Assembly (NCBI GenBank): GCA_963799085.1
Contig: CAWCWA010000008.1
Coordinates: 1 to 64,000 of the forward strand
Source of the DNA: AP-15 sp963799085
GTDB taxonomy: Bacteria; Pseudomonadota; Alphaproteobacteria; ATCC43930; CGMCC-115725
Reading direction: 5' to 3'
Length of the DNA: 64,000 nt
Below are positions 43,204 through 53,410 of this stretch, in pieces (positions within the stretch are counted from its first letter, which is position 1; each line of letters starts with the position of its first letter). The notes below the pieces were generated by a model. It did not search any database, was not told where the DNA came from, and saw nothing but the letters and a program-made list of their open reading frames with translations. Position numbers and translations under genes: made by a program.

Positions 43204-44151
43204 CTAATCTTCGGGCCGCACCTTAGGGGCCGCGTTCCCGGACCGCAAGCTTCCGCCGCCCGCGCGCGGCGCCAGCAGGGTGATGTAATCCCAGGCGATC
43301 GTCGCGGCGGCGAGTGCCGTAATCTCGGCCACGTCATAGGGCGGCGACACCTCGACGACATCCATCCCGGCGAAGCGCAGCCCAATAAGGCGGCGCAGGA
43401 TCGCCCGCACCTGCCAGGTCGCAAGCCCGCCCACCTCGGGCGTGCCGGTGCCGGGCGCGAAGGCCGGATCGAGCGCGTCGACATCGAAGGTCAGATAGGC
43501 GAGGTCGTCGCCGACGACCGTTCGGATGCGCTCGGCAATGGCGGCGGGGCCCGCCTCGTGCACCTCCTCGGCGAAGAGGACCGTCACCCCCTTGCCGACA
43601 GTCCAGTCGTGCACGTCCTTATGCATCGGCGAGCGGATGCCGATCTGCACTGTGCGCCGCGGGTTGATCAGACCCTCTTCGATCGCGTGATAGAACGGCG
43701 AGCCGTGGCCCCAAACGAGGCCGAAACTCTCGGGCCAAGTGTCGACGTGCGCGTCGAAATGGACGAGCGCCAGCGGACCTGTGCGGCGCGCCAAAGCCCG
43801 CAACAGCGCCAGCGTCACGGTGTGGTCGCCGCCCAATGCGACGAGATGGCCAAGTGGCGCTGCCTGCTGCTCGATCCGCGCCAGGCTCCCCGGAATGTCG
43901 CCATGGGCGATCGCGAAATCGCCGATGTCGGCGAGGTCGAGCACGGCCGGATCGCGCCAATTAACCGGGTGATCGCCGTCGACCAGCATCCGGCTCGCCG
44001 CCCGGATAGCGGCCGGCCCGAACCGGGCGCCCGGTCGGTTCGAGGTCCCGAGGTCGAACGGAATGCCGGCGACACAGATCGCGGCGTCGGGGCTCGTGGA
44101 TTCAAGGCCGAGAAAAGTCGGCCGGATCGCAAAGGTCGGGACGGAGCTCAT
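43204..44151 (-). CDS. agmatinase / ureohydrolase family protein
   Basis: 315 residues, arginase-fold manganese enzyme. Metal ligands are seen in LVALGGDHTVTLAL (His), LALVHFDAHVDTW (Asp-His-Asp) and YLTFDVDALDPAFAPGTGTPEVGG (Asp-Asp). N-terminal IPFDLGTSNRPGARFGPAAIR is typical of agmatinases and guanidinobutyrases. These enzymes release urea from a guanidino compound (agmatine to putrescine, or guanidinobutyrate to GABA). The family does not tell the substrate, but the flanking TRAP transporter, which takes carboxylates, favours a guanidino acid. The gene lies between an amidohydrolase and dctP, all on the minus strand. Confidence 0.88.
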   Translation of the reverse strand: MSSVPTFAIRPTFLGLESTSPDAAICVAGIPFDLGTSNRPGARFGPAAIRAASRMLVDGDHPVNWRDPAVLDLADIGDFAIAHGDIPGSLARIEQQAAPLGHLVALGGDHTVTLALLRALARRTGPLALVHFDAHVDTWPESFGLVWGHGSPFYHAIEEGLINPRRTVQIGIRSPMHKDVHDWTVGKGVTVLFAEEVHEAGPAAIAERIRTVVGDDLAYLTFDVDALDPAFAPGTGTPEVGGLATWQVRAILRRLIGLRFAGMDVVEVSPPYDVAEITALAAATIAWDYITLLAPRAGGGSLRSGNAAPKVRPED

Positions 44152-44178
44152 CGGCGATATCTGGGTAGAAAAGTCTCA

Positions 44179-44245
44179 CATATCAATATGCAGTAAAGTT
44201 CCGTCAGAGTTCACTAGATATCGCCCGGTTGGGCGATCATTCGCC
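44179..44245. promoter_or_regulatory. palindromes between amidohydrolase and ureohydrolase genes
   Basis: In the 99-base spacer there is a short palindrome CATATCAATATG at 44179-44190 (five-base arms) that could be an operator or part of a promoter for the ureohydrolase gene. Nearer the amidohydrolase stop, three copies of the GGGCGA/TCGCCC unit between about 44222 and 44245 can pair as alternative hairpins (GGGCGA-ATGA-TCGCCC or TCGCCC-AACC-GGGCGA on the minus strand). No T-run follows. They could act as terminator, attenuator or processing site. Confidence 0.3.
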
Positions 44246-44250
44246 CGGCT

Positions 44251-45489
44251 TCAGCTCAACTTATTCCTGTAGATTACCCCATCTTTCATGATCAGCTTCA
44301 GATTGTTTCGCGGGTCGAGCATGACCTTGAGGTCGCTGAGCGGATCGCCCTCCACCACCAAGAGATCGGCGTAAGCACCCGGTGCGATCGTCCCGAGTTT
44401 TCCCGGTTGCATAAGAAGTTCGGCGTTGACCGTCGTGGCCGAGCGGATGACGTTGGCGGGTGAATCCAGTTCCATTCTCATTTCGAGTTCCCTGAGCTGC
44501 GATTTGCGCGCGTCGGGTCCCCAAAGATCGGTGCCGAAGGCGATCGGCACATTGTATTTCTGCGCCCACTTGTAGACTTGCCGACCGCGGGCAAGCGTCC
44601 GTTTGAGGTTGTCCACGATCGAGGATGCTAGTCCGGTCTCGCCCGCGGTTTCGATCCGTTGCGCGAGCGAGATGAAGGTGGGGTCCAAGAAGGCCCCGTA
44701 TTCGGCCATCATCGCCACCGTTTCCTCGCCGGCGAAATTGGCGTGCTCGATCGAGCGCACGCCGGCCCGGAGGCACCGCCGAATGCCCTCGTCGGTGTAG
44801 ACATGCGCCATTACGTAAGTGCCCCGGGACCTCGCCTCTTCGACCACAGCAACTAATTCCGCATCCGAATATTCGTACAAGGTGGCATGCGATTCCGATG
44901 GAAATACGACGCCTCCGGAGGCGAACAATTTGATTTGGCTCGCCCCTCTCCGCAATTCCTCGCGGGCGGCCTTGCGCACCTCCTCGACACCATCGGCGAT
45001 GACAGACATGACCGAGAACGGGCTGACATGGCCGCACGGATCGATCAATTCATTCGGCGTGCGGAAATCAGCGCCGCCGCCCGTCTGGGTCAGCGCCCTT
45101 CCGGAATAGAAGAGCCGCGGCCCGACGATGGCGCCCTGCGCCAGCAGCCGAGCAATCGAATAATCCGCGCCGCCCGCTTCCCGGATCGTCGTGAATCCGT
45201 CGAGCAGACTTTGGTGCAAGTAATCCGCAGCGGCCACGGTGATATCCGAGGCCGAATAAGACACATTCTTTGGGCTCAGCGACAGTCCGGTTATGTGGGC
45301 GTGTGCATCGATCAAACCCGGCATCAATGTCTTGCCGGAAACATCGATGACCGTAGCGTCTTCGCAATCGATCGGCGTCGAAGAGACAGCCTCTATGCGA
45401 TTATCCTGGACGAGCACATAGAGAGATGTCTGCAGCTGCGGGTATCCGTCGAGAACGAGATTGGCGTTGGTGAAGAGGATGCGGGACAT
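44251..45489 (-). CDS. metal-dependent amidohydrolase (imidazolonepropionase-like family)
   Basis: 412 residues, cytoplasmic. It has the amidohydrolase signature: VSGKTLMPGLIDAHAHITG (H-x-H metal ligands), a lysine in QIKLFASGGVVFPSE, histidines in YVMAHVYTDEG and VRSIEHANF, and the terminal aspartate in IAFGTDLWGPDARKS. The C-terminal ATTVNAELLMQPGKLGTIAPGAYADLLVVEGDPL is typical of imidazolonepropionase- and prolidase-like amidohydrolases. The natural substrate is unknown; members hydrolyse cyclic amides or peptide-like N-acyl bonds. It is the first gene of the minus-strand block that continues with the ureohydrolase and TRAP transporter, suggesting it acts on the same class of substrate. 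Confidence 0.87.
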   Translation of the reverse strand: MSRILFTNANLVLDGYPQLQTSLYVLVQDNRIEAVSSTPIDCEDATVIDVSGKTLMPGLIDAHAHITGLSLSPKNVSYSASDITVAAADYLHQSLLDGFTTIREAGGADYSIARLLAQGAIVGPRLFYSGRALTQTGGGADFRTPNELIDPCGHVSPFSVMSVIADGVEEVRKAAREELRRGASQIKLFASGGVVFPSESHATLYEYSDAELVAVVEEARSRGTYVMAHVYTDEGIRRCLRAGVRSIEHANFAGEETVAMMAEYGAFLDPTFISLAQRIETAGETGLASSIVDNLKRTLARGRQVYKWAQKYNVPIAFGTDLWGPDARKSQLRELEMRMELDSPANVIRSATTVNAELLMQPGKLGTIAPGAYADLLVVEGDPLSDLKVMLDPRNNLKLIMKDGVIYRNKLS

Positions 45490-45720
45490 CTTTCTGCCTC
45501 ACGCGGTCTGAGCGGATACGCGTTGCCAGCTTCGCGTCCGCTCGCGGGCGTAAAGGCGGCACTCCCTTCATCGAACCCTCGCTTCGCCTGTTTCCGCTTG
45601 GAATCTACAGGCGAGCCGAGCTGCGGCGCGCCGCAACCCGCGGCGAAACGGGGAGCATGCTACGCAATTATGGCATTTCGAGCGTCGCCGGATGTCGGCC
45701 CCTTTTTGAGACGCCGGTCG

Positions 45721-46924
<1,204 letters not shown>

Positions 46925-47062
46925 CGGCGGTTTCCTCCTCGTCCTTTTCGCATCTCCGCGCCGCGGGCGGCGCCTGTCAAGCCCAGATCGCCGGTTTCCT
47001 CCCGGCCTGGCATCGTCTACAAGGCCGGGCGCGGGCTTCGGCTATCGGGAGAGAGACAAGCC

Positions 47063-47507
47063 ATGATACCGCTTCGAACGGTTGGCGCCGCGGTGGCGCT
47101 CGCCTTCCTTGCCGCGGCGATCCCGCTCGGGCCATCGCTCGCGGCCGACAATAAGGTGATCGAGATGCCGGATGGATTGAAATACACCGACAACAAGACC
47201 GGCACCGGCGCCGCGGCGGCGGCGGGCAGGAAGGTGTCGGTGCACTATACGGGCTGGCTCTACAAGGACGGCGCCAAGGGCGCCAAATTCGACAGCTCGC
47301 TCGACCGTGGCCAGCCCTTCGAATTCACGCTCGGCGCGCGCCAGGTCATCGCCGGCTGGGACGAAGGGGTGGCCGGCATGAAGGTCGGCGGCGAGCGCAC
47401 GCTGATCATTCCGCCGGAACTGGGCTATGGCGCGCGCGGCGCCGGCGGCGTCATTCCGCCGAACGCGACGCTTGATGTTCGACGTGCAGCTGCTCGACGT
47501 TAAGTAG
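47063..47507 (+). CDS. FKBP-type peptidyl-prolyl isomerase, exported, late frame break
   Basis: About 147 residues from ATG 47063, preceded by a purine-rich GAGAGAGACA. The signal peptide is IPLRTVGAAVALAFLAAAI ending LAAD. The FKBP domain has VSVHYTGWLYKDG, KFDSSLDRGQPFEFTLGARQVIAGWDEGVAGMKVGGERTLIIPPELGYGARGAGGVIPPNATL, all standard catalytic-pocket residues (Y, D, W, E-Y-G). An extra T near 47473 throws the last ten residues out; removing it gives the usual MFDVQLLDVK and stop at 47505. The enzyme isomerises proline bonds and acts as a folding helper in the periplasm. It stands alone between a divergent thiolase and the CDF gene. Confidence 0.9.
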
Positions 47508-47616
47508 CGAAACGCGGCATTTGCCGGCGCGGCTCGGCGGGTTTTGGGCGCGCGGCGAGTTGCCGCTATAGTCGGAGACGTTGCCGCATCGGGAGCACGC
47601 TAGTCGGACGCAGTCT

Positions 47617-48543
47617 ATGGCGCACGACCATTCCGGTCACTCGCATCATTCCCACGCCGGTTCGCCGACCGATTACGGCCGCGTGTTCGCGATCGGCATC
47701 GGCCTCAACCTTGCCTACATCATCGCCGAGGCGGCGGCGGGGCTGGCCTCGGGGTCGCTCGCGCTCCTCGCCGATGCCGGGCACAATCTCGGCGACGTGC
47801 TGGGCCTTGGCCTCTCCTGGGGAGCAGCGGTGTTGGCCCGGCGTCAGCCGAGCAGCCGCTTTACCTACGGGTTGCGGTCGAGTTCGATCCTCGCCGCACT
47901 CGCCAACGCGGTGATCCTGCTGGTCGCCACAGGCGCCATCGCGTCGGAGGCGGTCGGCCGGTTGCGCCACCCGGTGCCGGTCGCCACCGGGATCATGGTG
48001 TGGGTGGCAGCCGCCGGGATCCTCGTCAATGGCGGGACGGCGCTCTTGTTCGCCTCCGGCCGGGGCCGCGACCTCAACGTCAAGAGCGCCTTCCTGCACA
48101 TGGCCGCGGACGCGCTCGTCACCGCAGCGGTCGTCGTCGTCGGGATCATGATCAGCCTGACCGGATGGCTGTGGCTCGACCCGGCGGTCAGCCTGATCGT
48201 CTCCGCCGTCATCGTGATCGGCACCTGGGGCCTCTTGAAGAGTGCGATGCACCTCGCGCTCGACGCGGTGCCCGAGAGTGTCGACGCCGAGGCGGTGCGG
48301 GCGCATCTCGAAGCGCTCCCCGGCGTGGCCGCCCTGCACGATCTGCACATTTGGGGCATGAGCACGACCGAGACGGCGCTGACCTGTCATCTTGTGATGC
48401 CGATGGGCCACCCCGGCGACGCGGTCCTGAACGGCGTCGCGCAGCAATTGCACGACCGCTTCGGCATCCAGCATGCGACGATCCAGATCGAGCTCGCCGA
48501 CACTGACGAGGTATGCGTGCTGACGCCCGAGCACGTCGTCTAA
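47617..48543 (+). CDS. cation diffusion facilitator (CzcD/ZitB-like) metal transporter
   Basis: 308 residues from ATG 47617. A histidine-rich N-terminus (MAHDHSGHSHHSHAG) precedes six membrane helices. The metal site is marked by LALLADAGHNLGDVLGLGLSW (D-x-x-x-D-type in helix 2) and FLHMAADALVTAAVVVVG (H-x-x-x-D in helix 5), the pattern of zinc-type CDF exporters. The cytoplasmic C-terminal domain shows VAALHDLHIWGMSTTETALTCHLVM, a regulatory metal-binding fold. It exports Zn2+ (or Co2+/Cd2+) using the proton gradient. Starts about 110 bases downstream of the FKBP gene, same strand. Confidence 0.93.
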   Translation: MAHDHSGHSHHSHAGSPTDYGRVFAIGIGLNLAYIIAEAAAGLASGSLALLADAGHNLGDVLGLGLSWGAAVLARRQPSSRFTYGLRSSSILAALANAVILLVATGAIASEAVGRLRHPVPVATGIMVWVAAAGILVNGGTALLFASGRGRDLNVKSAFLHMAADALVTAAVVVVGIMISLTGWLWLDPAVSLIVSAVIVIGTWGLLKSAMHLALDAVPESVDAEAVRAHLEALPGVAALHDLHIWGMSTTETALTCHLVMPMGHPGDAVLNGVAQQLHDRFGIQHATIQIELADTDEVCVLTPEHVV

Positions 48544-48606
48544 GAGCGGTTGCCCCGCGGCGTGGCCGGGGCTAGCCTTCGAGGATATTTTCGGGAGGAG
48601 AGAAGA

Positions 48607-49551
48607 ATGAGCGAACGCGCCTATGTCCGCGAGGTCGGGCTCCGTGACGGGCTGCAGAGCCTCGCCGAGATCATGCCGACCGAGGACAAGATCGCTTGGC
48701 TCGACGCCGAACACGCCGCCGGCATGCGCGAGATCGAAGTCAGTTCGTTCGTCCCGCCGAAACTGTTGCCGCAACTGGCCGACGCCGCGGCGGTCGTGCG
48801 CCATGCGCTGACCCTGCCGGGGCTCACCGTGTCGGCGCTGATCCCGAACCTCAAGGGGGCGGAACGCGGGCTGGCGTTGGGCGTACACGAGCTGAACTTC
48901 GTGCTGTCGGTCAGCGACGGGCACAACCGCGCCAATGTCCGCCGCAGCACCGCCGAGTCGATCGAGGATTTCCGCCGCGTCGTCGCGCTCTGCCATACCG
49001 CGCCGGCGGCGCGGCGGCCGCGCGTCGCCTGCGGGCTTGCGACGGCGTTCGGCTGCACGATCGAAGGGGCGGTCGCCGAGGACCGGGTCCGGCGCATAGC
49101 ACTCGCGGTGGCCGAGGCCGGGGCCGATGCGATCATTCTCGCCGACACGGTCGGCTACGGCCAGCCGGCGGCGGTCGAGCGCGTCTTCCGGCGGGTCATG
49201 GCCGATGTCGCGCCGCTGCGGGTGCACGGCCATTTCCACGACACAAGAGGGCTCGGCCTTGCCAATGTGCTGGCGGCGATGAACGCCGGGGCGCGGGCCT
49301 TCGACGCCTCGCTCGGCGGGCTGGGCGGCTGCCCTTATGCGCCGGGCGCCACCGGCAACATCGTCATGGAAGATCTGGTGTTTATGCTTGAGGCGATGGG
49401 CTTCGACACCGGCGTCGATCTCGACCGGTTGATGGCGGTGCGCGAAGAGGTGCACCGGGCGCTGCCCGGCATCGTGCAATACGGCGCCATCGCCAAGGCG
49501 GGCCTGCCGAAGAATTTCCGCGCGATGCCGACGGCGCAAGCGGCGGAGTAG
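48607..49551 (+). CDS. hydroxymethylglutaryl-CoA lyase
   Basis: 314 residues from ATG 48607 with a strong GGGAGGAGAG ribosome site 6-7 bases upstream. The TIM-barrel lyase signatures are VREVGLRDGLQSLAEIMPTEDKIAWLD, FVPPKLLPQLADA, VRVHGHFHDTRGLGLANVLAA (metal ligands H-x-H) and the catalytic-cysteine loop GLGGCPYAPGATGNIVMEDLVF. It splits HMG-CoA into acetoacetate and acetyl-CoA, the last step of leucine breakdown. Other leucine genes are not present here. The downstream small gene and amidase follow on the same strand within 10-200 bases. Confidence 0.93.
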   Translation: MSERAYVREVGLRDGLQSLAEIMPTEDKIAWLDAEHAAGMREIEVSSFVPPKLLPQLADAAAVVRHALTLPGLTVSALIPNLKGAERGLALGVHELNFVLSVSDGHNRANVRRSTAESIEDFRRVVALCHTAPAARRPRVACGLATAFGCTIEGAVAEDRVRRIALAVAEAGADAIILADTVGYGQPAAVERVFRRVMADVAPLRVHGHFHDTRGLGLANVLAAMNAGARAFDASLGGLGGCPYAPGATGNIVMEDLVFMLEAMGFDTGVDLDRLMAVREEVHRALPGIVQYGAIAKAGLPKNFRAMPTAQAAE

Positions 49552-49559
49552 GTGCTGCG

Positions 49560-49749
49560 ATGGCCGACCCGCCGACACCCGAGCGATTTGCCGTTCTCGT
49601 CGAAGAGGCGGGATTGCGGCTGACGCCGGGGCAGTTCGAGGAGTTGCGGCAGGGCTATCGGTTTGTCGCGCGGATGAAAGCAGAGTGTGCGGCGGGAGCG
49701 CGACCGGGCGGCGGAACCGGCGCATATCTTCGTTCATCCCCGGGCGTGA
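49560..49749 (+). CDS. AtzG-like small amidase partner, frameshifted
   Basis: ATG 49560, nine bases after the HMG-CoA lyase stop. The N-terminal part reads MADPPTPERFAVLVEEAGLRLTPGQFEELRQGYRFVARMKAE. Removing one base near 49686 continues with VRRERDRAAEPAHIFVHPRA and a stop at 49747-49749. Small proteins of this form are encoded just upstream of amidases in AtzG/AtzE-like pairs, where they act as a GatC-like stabilising subunit. The terminal EPAHIF is the expected wrap-around tail. The amidase starts seven bases later, which supports the pairing. Family-level call, moderate. Confidence 0.65.
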
Positions 49750-49756
49750 GGCGGCG

Positions 49757-51179
49757 ATGGACCCGACGCAGCTGACGATCGCCGAAGCGAGCCGCGAGAT
49801 TGCCGGCGGACGGCTCTCCCCTGCGGCTTTGACCGAGGCCTATCTTGACCGGATCGCCGCGCTCGACGGCGAGTTGCACAGTTTTGTGCTGGTCCTGCGC
49901 GACGAGGCAATGGCCGCCGCCCGGGCCCCCGCCTCGCGGCCGGCTCGGGGATCGCTGCACGGCATCCCGATCGCGCTCAAGGACATCTACAAGACGCGCG
50001 GCATCCGCACGACCGCCGGCTCGCGGCGCTATCTCGACCATGTGCCGGACGAGGACGCCGCGACCTGGCAGCGGCTGCGCGAGGCCGGCGCCATCCTCCT
50101 CGGCAAGAACGAGACGCACGAGTTCGCGATCGGCGGCCCGGATTTCACATTGCCGTTCGAACCGGCGCGCAACCCGTGGAACACCGCACACTATCCGGCG
50201 GGCTCGTCGAGCGGGTCGGCCGCCGCGGTCGCGGCCGGTCTGTGCGCGGCGGCGATGGGGTCGGACACCGGCGGCTCGATCCGGGGGCCCGCGGCGTTCT
50301 GCGGCATCGCCGGGCTGAAGCCGACCTACGGGCGGGTCAGCCGCCGCGGCGTCTTTCCCTTGTCCTACACGCTCGACCATTGCGGCCCGCTGACCCGCAC
50401 GGTCGAGGACTGCGCGATCATGATGCAGGCGCTCGCCGGCTACGATCCGCAGGACCCGGCCTCGGCCGACGTACCCGTTCCCGACTACTGCGCAGCACTG
50501 ACCCCTCGGCTCGACGGGATCGTGATCGGCGTGATCCGGCATTTCCACGAAGAGGACGCGGCCGCCTGCTTTGGCGCCGAGAACACGCCGTCCTCCGCCT
50601 ATGTCGCCGCTTTCGACCAGGCGTGCCGGACATTGGAAGGGCTGGGCGCCCGCCTTGTCGACATCCGGCTCTCGCCGCTGATCGACTATATCGACGCCAA
50701 CCGGCTGATCATGGTGGCCGAGGCCTATGCGTTGCACGAGAAGGATTTTCGCGAGCGTCCGCAGGATTTCGGCCGGCACATGTTCGCCCGCATCGGCCTC
50801 GGCGCGTTTCTGAGTGCGGCCGACTATGTCGAGGCGGTCAGGCAGCGGCGCGAACTCGCCGTCGAATTTGCCCGCGCGGTAGCGCCCGGTTGATGCCGTC
50901 GTGTCGGCGAACGCCACCGGACCGGCGCCGCGCATCGACGCTGTCGATGTCTATTCGACCTTCGAGCGCGCGTCCTATACCGGCCCCTACAACCTGACCG
51001 GCAGCCCCGCCCTGTCGGTGCCGATCGGTCTCGAGAACGGGCTGCCATTGGCCTTTCAGATCGCCGGCAAGCCCTTCGACGAGGCCGGGGTGATGCGCGT
51101 CGGCCACGCCTTCGAGCAGGCGACCCCGTTCCACCGCGAACGCCCGGCACTCGCCCGATCGCTGCCGCAGCACGCCTGA
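49757..51179 (+). CDS. amidase signature enzyme (AtzE/GatA-like), one frame break
   Basis: About 470 residues. The amidase catalytic triad is visible: Lys in LHGIPIALKDIYKTRG, then the signature PAGSSSGSAAAVAAGLCAAAMGSDTGGSIRGPAAFCGIAGLKPTYGRVS with cis-Ser and nucleophile Ser. The C-terminal part continues after one extra base near 50887: RAVAPVDAVVSANATGPAPRIDAVDVYSTFERASYTGPYNLTGSPALSVPIGLENGLPLAFQIAGKPFDEAGV, a usual amidase tail. It hydrolyses an amide; the preceding AtzG-like protein suggests an AtzE-type biuret or carboxamide hydrolase complex, though the substrate cannot be fixed. Cytoplasmic. Confidence 0.85.
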
Positions 51180-51190
51180 GCTGAGGGAAT

Positions 51191-51919
51191 CTAGGGGAGG
51201 GCGGCGGCGCGGCCTTGGGTCAGGGCGGCGATTTCGCTGACGAGCTTGCTGGTCATCGCGTCGGCGAAGGATTCGGAGTTCTCGACGACGCGGAGGAAGG
51301 CGCCCGGGCCGCCGATCACATTCTGCCGGTACCATTCGGGCAAACCGCCGGGCGGCCGGGTATGGAAGGCGTAGGTCGTATTTGCCCGCTCGTTGATGAT
51401 CGCGAGCCCGTTGATCGTCACCCCTTGCGCCACCGCCTGGTCGCGTGCGTCGGTCACCGGGCGTCCCGAATTGTTGGTGCCGTCGCCGGAGATGTCGATG
51501 ACATGGCGCTCGCTCTTCGGCGCCGCGGCGGCGAGCCGCTCCATCGCGAAATCGATAGCGCCGCTGATCGAGGTGCGGCCGACAAACGAGCGGGGTGCCG
51601 CCAGGATCTGGGCGGCGAACCCGCCGGCATCCTCCTCGTCATGGATCAATGTCCAATCGGCGACGACGTTCTGCTCGCCCGCCCCCGACCATTCGATGAA
51701 CGAGACCGCAATGGCGCCTATGGCGCCGCCGCGGATCGCGGTGATGACGCGCGGATCGGTCACGGCCGCGGCATAGCCCTTGCGCTGCAGCTCGAATTCG
51801 GGCCGGTCGACGCTGCGCGACACGTCGGCGGCGAGCACCAGCAGCAGATCGGCGTTCTGGGCGTGCGCGCCTGCGGCAAACGCCAGCAGCAGCGTCGCGG
51901 CGGCAAGGACGGCTTTCAT
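51191..51919 (-). CDS. DUF1194 (von Willebrand A-like) exported protein
   Basis: 242 residues. Signal peptide (MKAVLAAATLLLAFAAGAHA). The mature protein starts QNADLLLVLAADVSRSVDRPEFELQRKGYAAAV, matching DUF1194; DVSRSV is the D-x-S-x-S metal-ion-dependent adhesion site. Later VIDISGDGTNNSGRP resembles the second metal loop, and GLAIINERANTTYAFHTRPPGGLPEWYRQNVIGGPGAFLRVVE closes the domain. DUF1194 proteins are periplasmic or secreted in alphaproteobacteria and of unknown role, perhaps calcium-dependent binding. Convergent with the amidase gene (12 bases between stops). Confidence 0.86.
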   Translation of the reverse strand: MKAVLAAATLLLAFAAGAHAQNADLLLVLAADVSRSVDRPEFELQRKGYAAAVTDPRVITAIRGGAIGAIAVSFIEWSGAGEQNVVADWTLIHDEEDAGGFAAQILAAPRSFVGRTSISGAIDFAMERLAAAAPKSERHVIDISGDGTNNSGRPVTDARDQAVAQGVTINGLAIINERANTTYAFHTRPPGGLPEWYRQNVIGGPGAFLRVVENSESFADAMTSKLVSEIAALTQGRAAALP

Positions 51920-52029
51920 CGAGTGATCCCTATCGCGTCGGTGGCAGGATAGGGCGGGCGGGCGCAGTGCGGAAGCGCATCGCCGCGGGAGCCGAGGATC
52001 GCCATATGCTGGGGCGAGGAGAACCCGTC

Positions 52030-52480
52030 ATGCGCATCCGCCAGACCCGGCTCACGATCGACACCGAGCCCCGCGAAATCCGGGAAATTACGCGCGAGGT
52101 CGAAGCCTGGGTTGCGGAGCAGCGGGTTTCGGCGGGTCTCCTCAGCGTCTTCATTATGCACACCTCGGCCTCGCTCCTGATCCAGGAGAACGCTTCGCCC
52201 GACGTGCGGCGCGATCTCGACGCATTTCTTCCGCCGGATCGCGCTCGAAGATACGAGCCTCTATCGGCACAACGACGAAGGCCCCGACGACATGCCGGCG
52301 CACATCAGGAGTGCCTTGACCCAGACGCAGCTGACGATCCCGGTCGCCGAGGGCCGGATGCAGCTTGGCACTTGGCAGGGGATTTTCCTGCTCGAACACC
52401 GCGCCTCACACCACCGCCGCTCGCTGGTGCTGACCCTGATCAGCGAGGAGCGCGCAGAGATGAGTGCCGATCTGCCTTAG
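52030..52480 (+). CDS. YjbQ family (secondary thiamine-phosphate synthase-like), one frame break
   Basis: About 149 residues from ATG 52030. N-terminal: MRIRQTRLTIDTEPREIREITREVEAWV, then SAGLLSVFIMHTSASLLIQENASPDVRRDLDAF. An extra T near 52226 splits the gene; removing it joins FFRRIALEDTSLYRHNDEGPDDMPAHIRSAL and QLTIPVAEGRMQLGTWQGIFLLEHR. The two histidine motifs (MHTSAS and YRHNDEGPDDMPAH) and LGTWQGIFLLEHR are invariant in the YjbQ/UPF0047 family. Some members replace ThiE when overproduced; natural function is uncertain. Head-to-head with the DUF1194 gene. The 200 bases after its stop (52481-52681) are AT-richer and contain no gene I can support. Confidence 0.87.
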
Positions 52481-52681
52481 AAACTGCGGCGCGTTTTGCT
52501 GTTTTTGCTGTTATTTGCAGCGAATTATCAGCAAATCGTCCCGCGGCTATTCCTGCTCGCTGGTACGATTGCTATCATGCAATTATGGCAATTTTATCGT
52601 CACCCTGACGGTACGCAGCGAGGGGCGCAGCCAGGTCGGAGACCCGTGGCGTGGTACAGGACGCGGCGGGCTTGCTGCCCC

Positions 52682-53281
52682 TTAGGAGCGCAGGACCGGC
52701 CTGGCGCGCCTAATGAAGCCGATACCAAAAAGTGCTGATGCGAGGAGAACCAAACTTGCGGGCTCCGGCACCAGGAAGCCACGGATCTCTCCGCCCGGAA
52801 ACAGGTCTGTATGGATGTTCAGGTAACTCTCTCCCGCCGTTATCCCCGCTATCAGCGCCGCTTCGGCCCCCGCGGCTGTCCCGCCATGTGCGGTAACAAA
52901 GGCCGGATTATAGCTGCCCGGATCTGTCAGGTCGAAATCATGGGAATAGGTCCCAGAGGTGACCCCCAAGGGAAAGCCGGGAAAGGTCGGCGTAGTGGTG
53001 GCGATACCAACACTGACGCCCGTTAGAAACGGTGAGGAGAGGCAACAATGGATGTGCGACGCCGTGGTGTTTCCCAAGAGCCCGCTGAAGGTTATGCCGA
53101 CGTGCATCATCTGCGCCGCAGCATCGATCACCACCGTGGCCAAGCCGGTTCCCGGCGAACCGCTCGGCGGAACCTCAAGCGCTCCCGTAAGATCGGCGAC
53201 GTAGGTAATCGGTGCTGCGCGGGCAGCCGGCGCCAGCGCCGGGACCAACAGCAGAAGGAACGCCAATGATATGCACTTCAT
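52682..53281 (-). CDS. CHRD domain protein with PEP-CTERM anchor
   Basis: 199 residues from ATG 53281 (MKCISLAFLLLLVPALAPAARA, signal peptide). The CHRD domain has TYVADLTGALEVPPSGSPGTGLATVVIDAAAQMMHVGITFSGLLGNTTASHIHCC and, later, YLNIHTDLFPGGEIRGFL, the H-x-H and IHT-GGEIRG landmarks. The C-terminus is VPEPASLVLLASALFGIGFIRRARP, a PEP-CTERM sorting tail. It is exported and anchored or released through an exosortase, with probable binding or matrix function. It is the third PEP-CTERM protein of the window, which implies exosortase (XrtA-like) genes elsewhere in the genome. Stand-alone; a spacer of about 130 bases separates it from the questin-oxidase-like gene. Confidence 0.88.
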   Translation of the reverse strand: MKCISLAFLLLLVPALAPAARAAPITYVADLTGALEVPPSGSPGTGLATVVIDAAAQMMHVGITFSGLLGNTTASHIHCCLSSPFLTGVSVGIATTTPTFPGFPLGVTSGTYSHDFDLTDPGSYNPAFVTAHGGTAAGAEAALIAGITAGESYLNIHTDLFPGGEIRGFLVPEPASLVLLASALFGIGFIRRARPVLRS

Positions 53282-53410
53282 TTTAACCCCCTTCTGGCGG
53301 CGTACGCCCTGGCGCCCGGCCGGCGGATATGTCTGCGCTTGCCGCACAATATCAAACTTAAACTCGGCCGCGGCGGGCTTTGTTCACATTGCGGTGATTT
53401 GGCGGCGGTG

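Noticed and set aside
47566..49737. 723-residue minus-strand ORF
   Set aside because: It lies antisense to CDF and HMG-CoA lyase genes that have full sets of motifs; the product is Arg/His/Gln-rich noise.
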